DNA of 7,210 bases from CAZWKX01 sp964633975 (lineage in GTDB: Bacteria > Actinomycetota > Acidimicrobiia > Spongiisociales > UBA11373): contig CAZWKX010000061.1 of assembly GCA_964633975.1 (NCBI GenBank), positions 1 through 7,210 of the forward strand, written 5' to 3'. This document shows, one piece after another, positions 5,154 to 7,210 of the stretch (position 1 is the first letter of the stretch; each line of letters begins with the position of its first letter). Under the pieces are notes generated by a model. It was not told where the DNA came from. It saw nothing but the letters and a program-made list of their open reading frames with translations, and did not search any database. Both the position numbers and the translations under genes were made by a program.

Positions 5154-5501
5154 CTAGCCGACCACCCGCGAGCGCCGCCGAGCCAGGCCGGTGAGCAGGG
5201 CAACGGTGGTTGCGGCCGTCACTCCGGCGGCCGCGGCATAGCGGGCGGCGACCCGAGCCATCAGACGCCGCCGCGGATCTGCAGCATCCTGGGTGCCAAG
5301 CCGCGCCATTGTGGCGGCATGCAGGTACGAGGGCGCCGCCACCGTCACATCACGCAGCGAGACCAAGGCACGTTCCATAGAACGGGCTCTTGCCTCATCC
5401 GCCTGGCAGCGAAGACAGTGTTCACGGTGACGATGCTGGAATCCCATCGGCCAGATCCCTTGGGGCCACAGCGACACGATTTGGCAGCTCAGTCTGCTCA
5501 T
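5154..5501 (-). CDS. Probable zinc-binding membrane anti-sigma factor
   Basis: A 115-residue protein carrying the zinc-binding anti-sigma motif HxxxCxxC (His25, Cys29, Cys32; HREHCLRC), with Cys6 a possible further ligand. A hydrophobic segment near the end (about residues 87-107, AAAAGVTAATTVALLTG) could be one membrane helix, leaving only about ten basic residues (ARRRSRVVG) beyond it. Anti-sigma factors of this class hold their ECF sigma factor inactive at the membrane. The start overlaps the stop of the upstream sigma gene as ATGA, the standard arrangement for a sigma/anti-sigma pair. The near-absence of a domain beyond the helix means any signal is probably sensed in the cytoplasm, in the membrane or by the zinc site. 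The family call rests on the motif, the helix and the context; the rest of the sequence is not distinctive. Confidence 0.8.
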   Translation of the reverse strand: MSRLSCQIVSLWPQGIWPMGFQHRHREHCLRCQADEARARSMERALVSLRDVTVAAPSYLHAATMARLGTQDAADPRRRLMARVAARYAAAAGVTAATTVALLTGLARRRSRVVG

Positions 5502-6046
5502 CGCGGCCCCTCCAGCAGAACCCGCAGACGTCTCCGGGCCCGGTGCAGCCGCACCTTTGCCGTGGTCTGGGTGATGCCGAGCTCATGTGCCACTTCGGCG
5601 TTGCTCCAGCCGTGCACGTCGCGCAGGACCACCACGGCTCGCTGCCCGGCCGAGAGCTCTCCAATGGCACGGCGGATACCGATCCGGAGCTCTGCCAGCT
5701 CGCCGGCACGCTCCGGCGCCAACCCGGTGTCGACGATCGCCTCGTCGAGCTGCTGCGTCTGGTGACGAGTCGAACGCCTTCGCAGCGTCCATGCCGTGTT
5801 GACCGTGATGCGGTGCAGCCACGTGGCGAATGCAGCGTCACCGCGGAACCGGGGCATGGCCCTCCAGGCGCGTATCAGCGCTTCCTGCGCGACATCGGCC
5901 GCCAGGTCCGGACCCACCAAACGCGTCGCCAGCGTGTACACGGTGTCCTGATACCTCCAGACGAGGTCTCCAAACGCTTCGCGGTCCCCGTTGCGGGCCC
6001 GCTCCACAAGCTCTCGCTCGTCGCGTTTGACCTCGCCCGCCGTCAT
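5498..6046 (-). CDS. ECF-type (sigma-70 family) RNA polymerase sigma factor
   Basis: A 182-residue two-domain sigma factor. Region 2 spans about residues 21-90 (DREAFGDLVWRYQDTVYTLATRLVG, then DVAQEALIRAWRAMPRFRG and FATWLHRITVNTAWTLRRR), contacting core polymerase and the -10 element. Region 4 spans about 120-177, with the helix-turn-helix SNAEVAHELGITQTTAKVRLHRARRRLR that reads the -35 element. Regions 1 and 3 are absent, which defines ECF sigma factors. The ATG at 6046 overlaps the stop of the dehydratase gene as ATGA, and the stop overlaps the anti-sigma start in the same way. No Shine-Dalgarno sequence precedes the ATG, so translation probably depends on coupling. The regulon is unknown. 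Confidence 0.95.
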   Translation of the reverse strand: MTAGEVKRDERELVERARNGDREAFGDLVWRYQDTVYTLATRLVGPDLAADVAQEALIRAWRAMPRFRGDAAFATWLHRITVNTAWTLRRRSTRHQTQQLDEAIVDTGLAPERAGELAELRIGIRRAIGELSAGQRAVVVLRDVHGWSNAEVAHELGITQTTAKVRLHRARRRLRVLLEGPR

Positions 6047-6897
6047 CGGGTTACCCAGACGCTCGACGACAGCAATGCCTCGCCATCCGAGGCAACAGAC
6101 AGATCCAGCGCCGCGTGATCTCCGCCGACCGACTGCACTTTTCCCCCCACAACGGCCTGGTCTCCCGGGTGGAGCGGCCGACGGAAACGTGCCCGCATCT
6201 GCACCAGAGGAGCCGGCCCATCGTGGTATCTCGCCCCCGCCTGGATAAGCCATGCCACCATCAGGAGGCCATGGACCACGATCCCGGGGAGGCCCGCCCG
6301 TCGCGCCGAGTCGTGGTCCCAGTGAATGGGATTCCAGTCGCGTGTGGCGCCGGCGTAGCGAACGAGATCGGCACGGCTGGCCGAACGGGCCATGGCCTCC
6401 ACCGGCTCCCCGGCGGCCGGCAGCTCCAGCGGCGCCGCCTTGTCGTTGTCCCCTCGCTCCAAGGCCTCCGGCTCCGCCTTCTCCTCTGCCGCAACGGCGG
6501 CCTCATCGCTAAGAAGAAAGACGGATCGCGCCTCGAGCCACGGCCCCCCACCTCCCCGCGCCTCCAGGTCGAAAGCGACCAGATGCACCGGGCCGCGGGC
6601 CCGGACCGTGCCGACCCGGCCCGTGACGCTCACCTCATCACCAACTTCGAGCGCCCTATACCACTTGAAGCTCTGCTCGGCGTGTATGAGCGACCGAGTG
6701 AACGGCACAACCACCGGGTCGGCGAGCAAACGCGGCGCCACGGTGAAGAGCGCCACCGAGGCCAGATACGGCGGCGCATAGCCGCTCCATCGCCCCGGCT
6801 CGTCGCCGGTGGCGACGATCAGGTCTGCGATGCCGCCCGATTCGACCGGCAGGTCCACCGGGCCGTACTCGCATCCCTCCAAGCTTGTGAGGCTCAC
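6043..6897 (-). CDS. HadA-HadB-like fused (R)-hydratase / 3-hydroxyacyl dehydratase, double hotdog
   Basis: A 284-residue protein with two MaoC-type hotdog domains. The N-terminal half (about 10-130) resembles the non-catalytic HadA / UPF0336 subunit (RSLIHAEQSFKWYRALEVGDEVSVTGRV, then ARSVFLLS). The C-terminal half (about 168-284) has the hydratase-2 motif YAGATRDWNPIHWDHDSARRAG...VVHG, with Asp187 and His192 as the expected catalytic pair. They are joined by a charged, Ala/Glu-rich linker at about 131-166. Such enzymes dehydrate 3-hydroxyacyl thioesters in fatty-acid elongation; in mycobacteria hadA and hadB are separate genes at this locus. The start is GTG at 6897 with no close Shine-Dalgarno sequence, so the exact start is uncertain. 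Substrate chain length cannot be read from the sequence. Confidence 0.88.
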   Translation of the reverse strand: MSLTSLEGCEYGPVDLPVESGGIADLIVATGDEPGRWSGYAPPYLASVALFTVAPRLLADPVVVPFTRSLIHAEQSFKWYRALEVGDEVSVTGRVGTVRARGPVHLVAFDLEARGGGGPWLEARSVFLLSDEAAVAAEEKAEPEALERGDNDKAAPLELPAAGEPVEAMARSASRADLVRYAGATRDWNPIHWDHDSARRAGLPGIVVHGLLMVAWLIQAGARYHDGPAPLVQMRARFRRPLHPGDQAVVGGKVQSVGGDHAALDLSVASDGEALLSSSVWVTR

Positions 6898-6937
6898 GGT
6901 ACAAGCGGGCCCGCGCCGCAGGGCCCTCCTCCCGTGC

Positions 6938-7099
6938 TCACCGGGTTTCCTTGTGTGCCGTGTGCGTGCGGCACCAACGGCAGTACTTCTTCATCTCCAG
7001 CCGGTCACGGGTGTTGGCGCGATTCTTGGTGGTCACGTAGTTGCGGCGCTTGCACACCTCGCACGCCAGCGTGATGGGTGGTCGCTTGTCGGAAGCCAT
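6938..7099 (-). CDS. rpmG: 50S ribosomal protein L33
   Basis: A 53-residue L33, a small protein of the large subunit near the E site. It reads MASDKRPPITLACEVCKRRNYVTTKNR, then RLEMKKYCRWCRTHTAHKETR. Both CxxC pairs (Cys13/Cys16 and Cys40/Cys43) are present, so this is the zinc-binding form, not the zinc-independent paralogue made under zinc shortage. The ATG at 7099 has GGAGGAG upstream. It lies between tuf and the dehydratase gene, 40 nt ahead of the latter, probably on the same transcript. Confidence 0.96.
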   Translation of the reverse strand: MASDKRPPITLACEVCKRRNYVTTKNRANTRDRLEMKKYCRWCRTHTAHKETR

Positions 7100-7135
7100 G
7101 GTCTCTGATCTCCTCCGGCATGGTGCCGCTCACCC

Positions 7136-7163
7136 GAGCCGGTGCGGCTCGAAGATCCGGCTC
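7136..7163 (-). terminator. Hairpin directly after tuf
   Basis: GAGCCGG (minus strand, 7157-7163) pairs perfectly over 7 bp with CCGGCTC (7136-7142) across a 14-nt loop; a smaller alternative stem, GAGCCG-CAC-CGGCTC, lies within 7136-7150. It begins at the base after the tuf stop. No T-tract follows, so read-through into rpmG is possible. I see no clear promoter between it and rpmG. Confidence 0.45.
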
Positions 7164-7210
7164 CTATTTGATGATTTTGGTGACTCGGCCGGCGCCGACG
7201 GTGCGGCCAC
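7164..7210 (-). CDS. tuf: Elongation factor Tu, C-terminal end (partial)
   Basis: Only the last 14 codons and the TAG stop are inside the window. They read GRTVGAGRVTKIIK, a very typical C-terminus of domain III of EF-Tu, the GTPase that delivers aminoacyl-tRNA to the ribosome. The rest of the gene lies beyond the window edge. Position next to rpmG agrees. Confidence 0.9.
   Translation of the reverse strand, partial: GRTVGAGRVTKIIK

Noticed and set aside
4076..5194. Plus-strand 372-residue reading frame
   Set aside because: Runs antisense through nusG, secE and tRNA-Trp; composition is Pro/Arg/Ser-rich, typical of a wrong frame in high-GC DNA.
4916..5203. N-terminal extension of secE to 188 residues
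   Set aside because: The extension translates through tRNA-Trp and the promoter; real SecE begins at MNRELRRL (4915).
6047..6253. Upstream extension of the sigma factor to 251 residues
   Set aside because: It lies inside the dehydratase gene in another frame; the ATGA overlap start gives a standard ECF length.
6115..7074. Plus-strand 319-residue reading frame opposite the dehydratase and rpmG
   Set aside because: Antisense to clear coding genes, with no family resemblance.

Overview
The window is a high-GC stretch of the conserved ribosomal/transcription gene block and reads as Actinomycetota. I would guess a deep-branching lineage such as Acidimicrobiia or a relative, but that is inference. 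The evidence is gene order: tuf, rpmG, a HadA/HadB-type dehydratase, tRNA-Trp, secE, nusG, rplK, rplA, rplJ, rplL and (at the edge) rpoB, all on the minus strand. A had-type dehydratase between rpmG and tRNA-Trp/secE is a known actinobacterial arrangement. Predicted promoters have TTGNNN - 17 bp - TANNNT form, and GTG/TTG starts occur.

In the direction of transcription (7210 to 1): the last codons of tuf and a hairpin; rpmG (ribosomal protein L33 with intact zinc ligands); a 284-residue double-hotdog protein that fuses the HadA-like and HadB-like subunits; an ECF sigma factor; and a small membrane-bound zinc-binding anti-sigma factor. The dehydratase, sigma and anti-sigma genes are linked by ATGA stop/start overlaps. 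A strong promoter then precedes tRNA-Trp, secE and nusG (secE/nusG overlap by ATGA), rplK and rplA. A second promoter and an L10-type leader precede rplJ and rplL. Terminator-like hairpins follow rplL. A possible 82-residue membrane protein comes next, then a third promoter, a leader hairpin and what looks like the TTG start of rpoB.

The genes work together in ribosome assembly (L33, L11, L1, L10, L7/L12), protein export (SecE), transcription (NusG, RpoB, the ECF sigma factor), tryptophan decoding and fatty-acid elongation (dehydratase).

The unusual material is repetitive DNA. (1) nusG carries a roughly 190-residue acidic N-terminal extension holding a perfect 160-bp repeat at 162-bp period and a 14-bp tandem repeat (GTTCAGAATCCAGA twice). 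(2) A close relative of that 14-mer, with inverted partners, forms the hairpins downstream of rplL, so one short DNA repeat family occupies both an intergenic terminator and a coding region. (3) A 75-bp GC-rich array of about 2.5 copies fills most of the rplK-rplA gap. The sigma/anti-sigma pair coupled to a fused dehydratase gene inside this housekeeping block is the other point worth follow-up. I see no mobile element, CRISPR array or phage gene.
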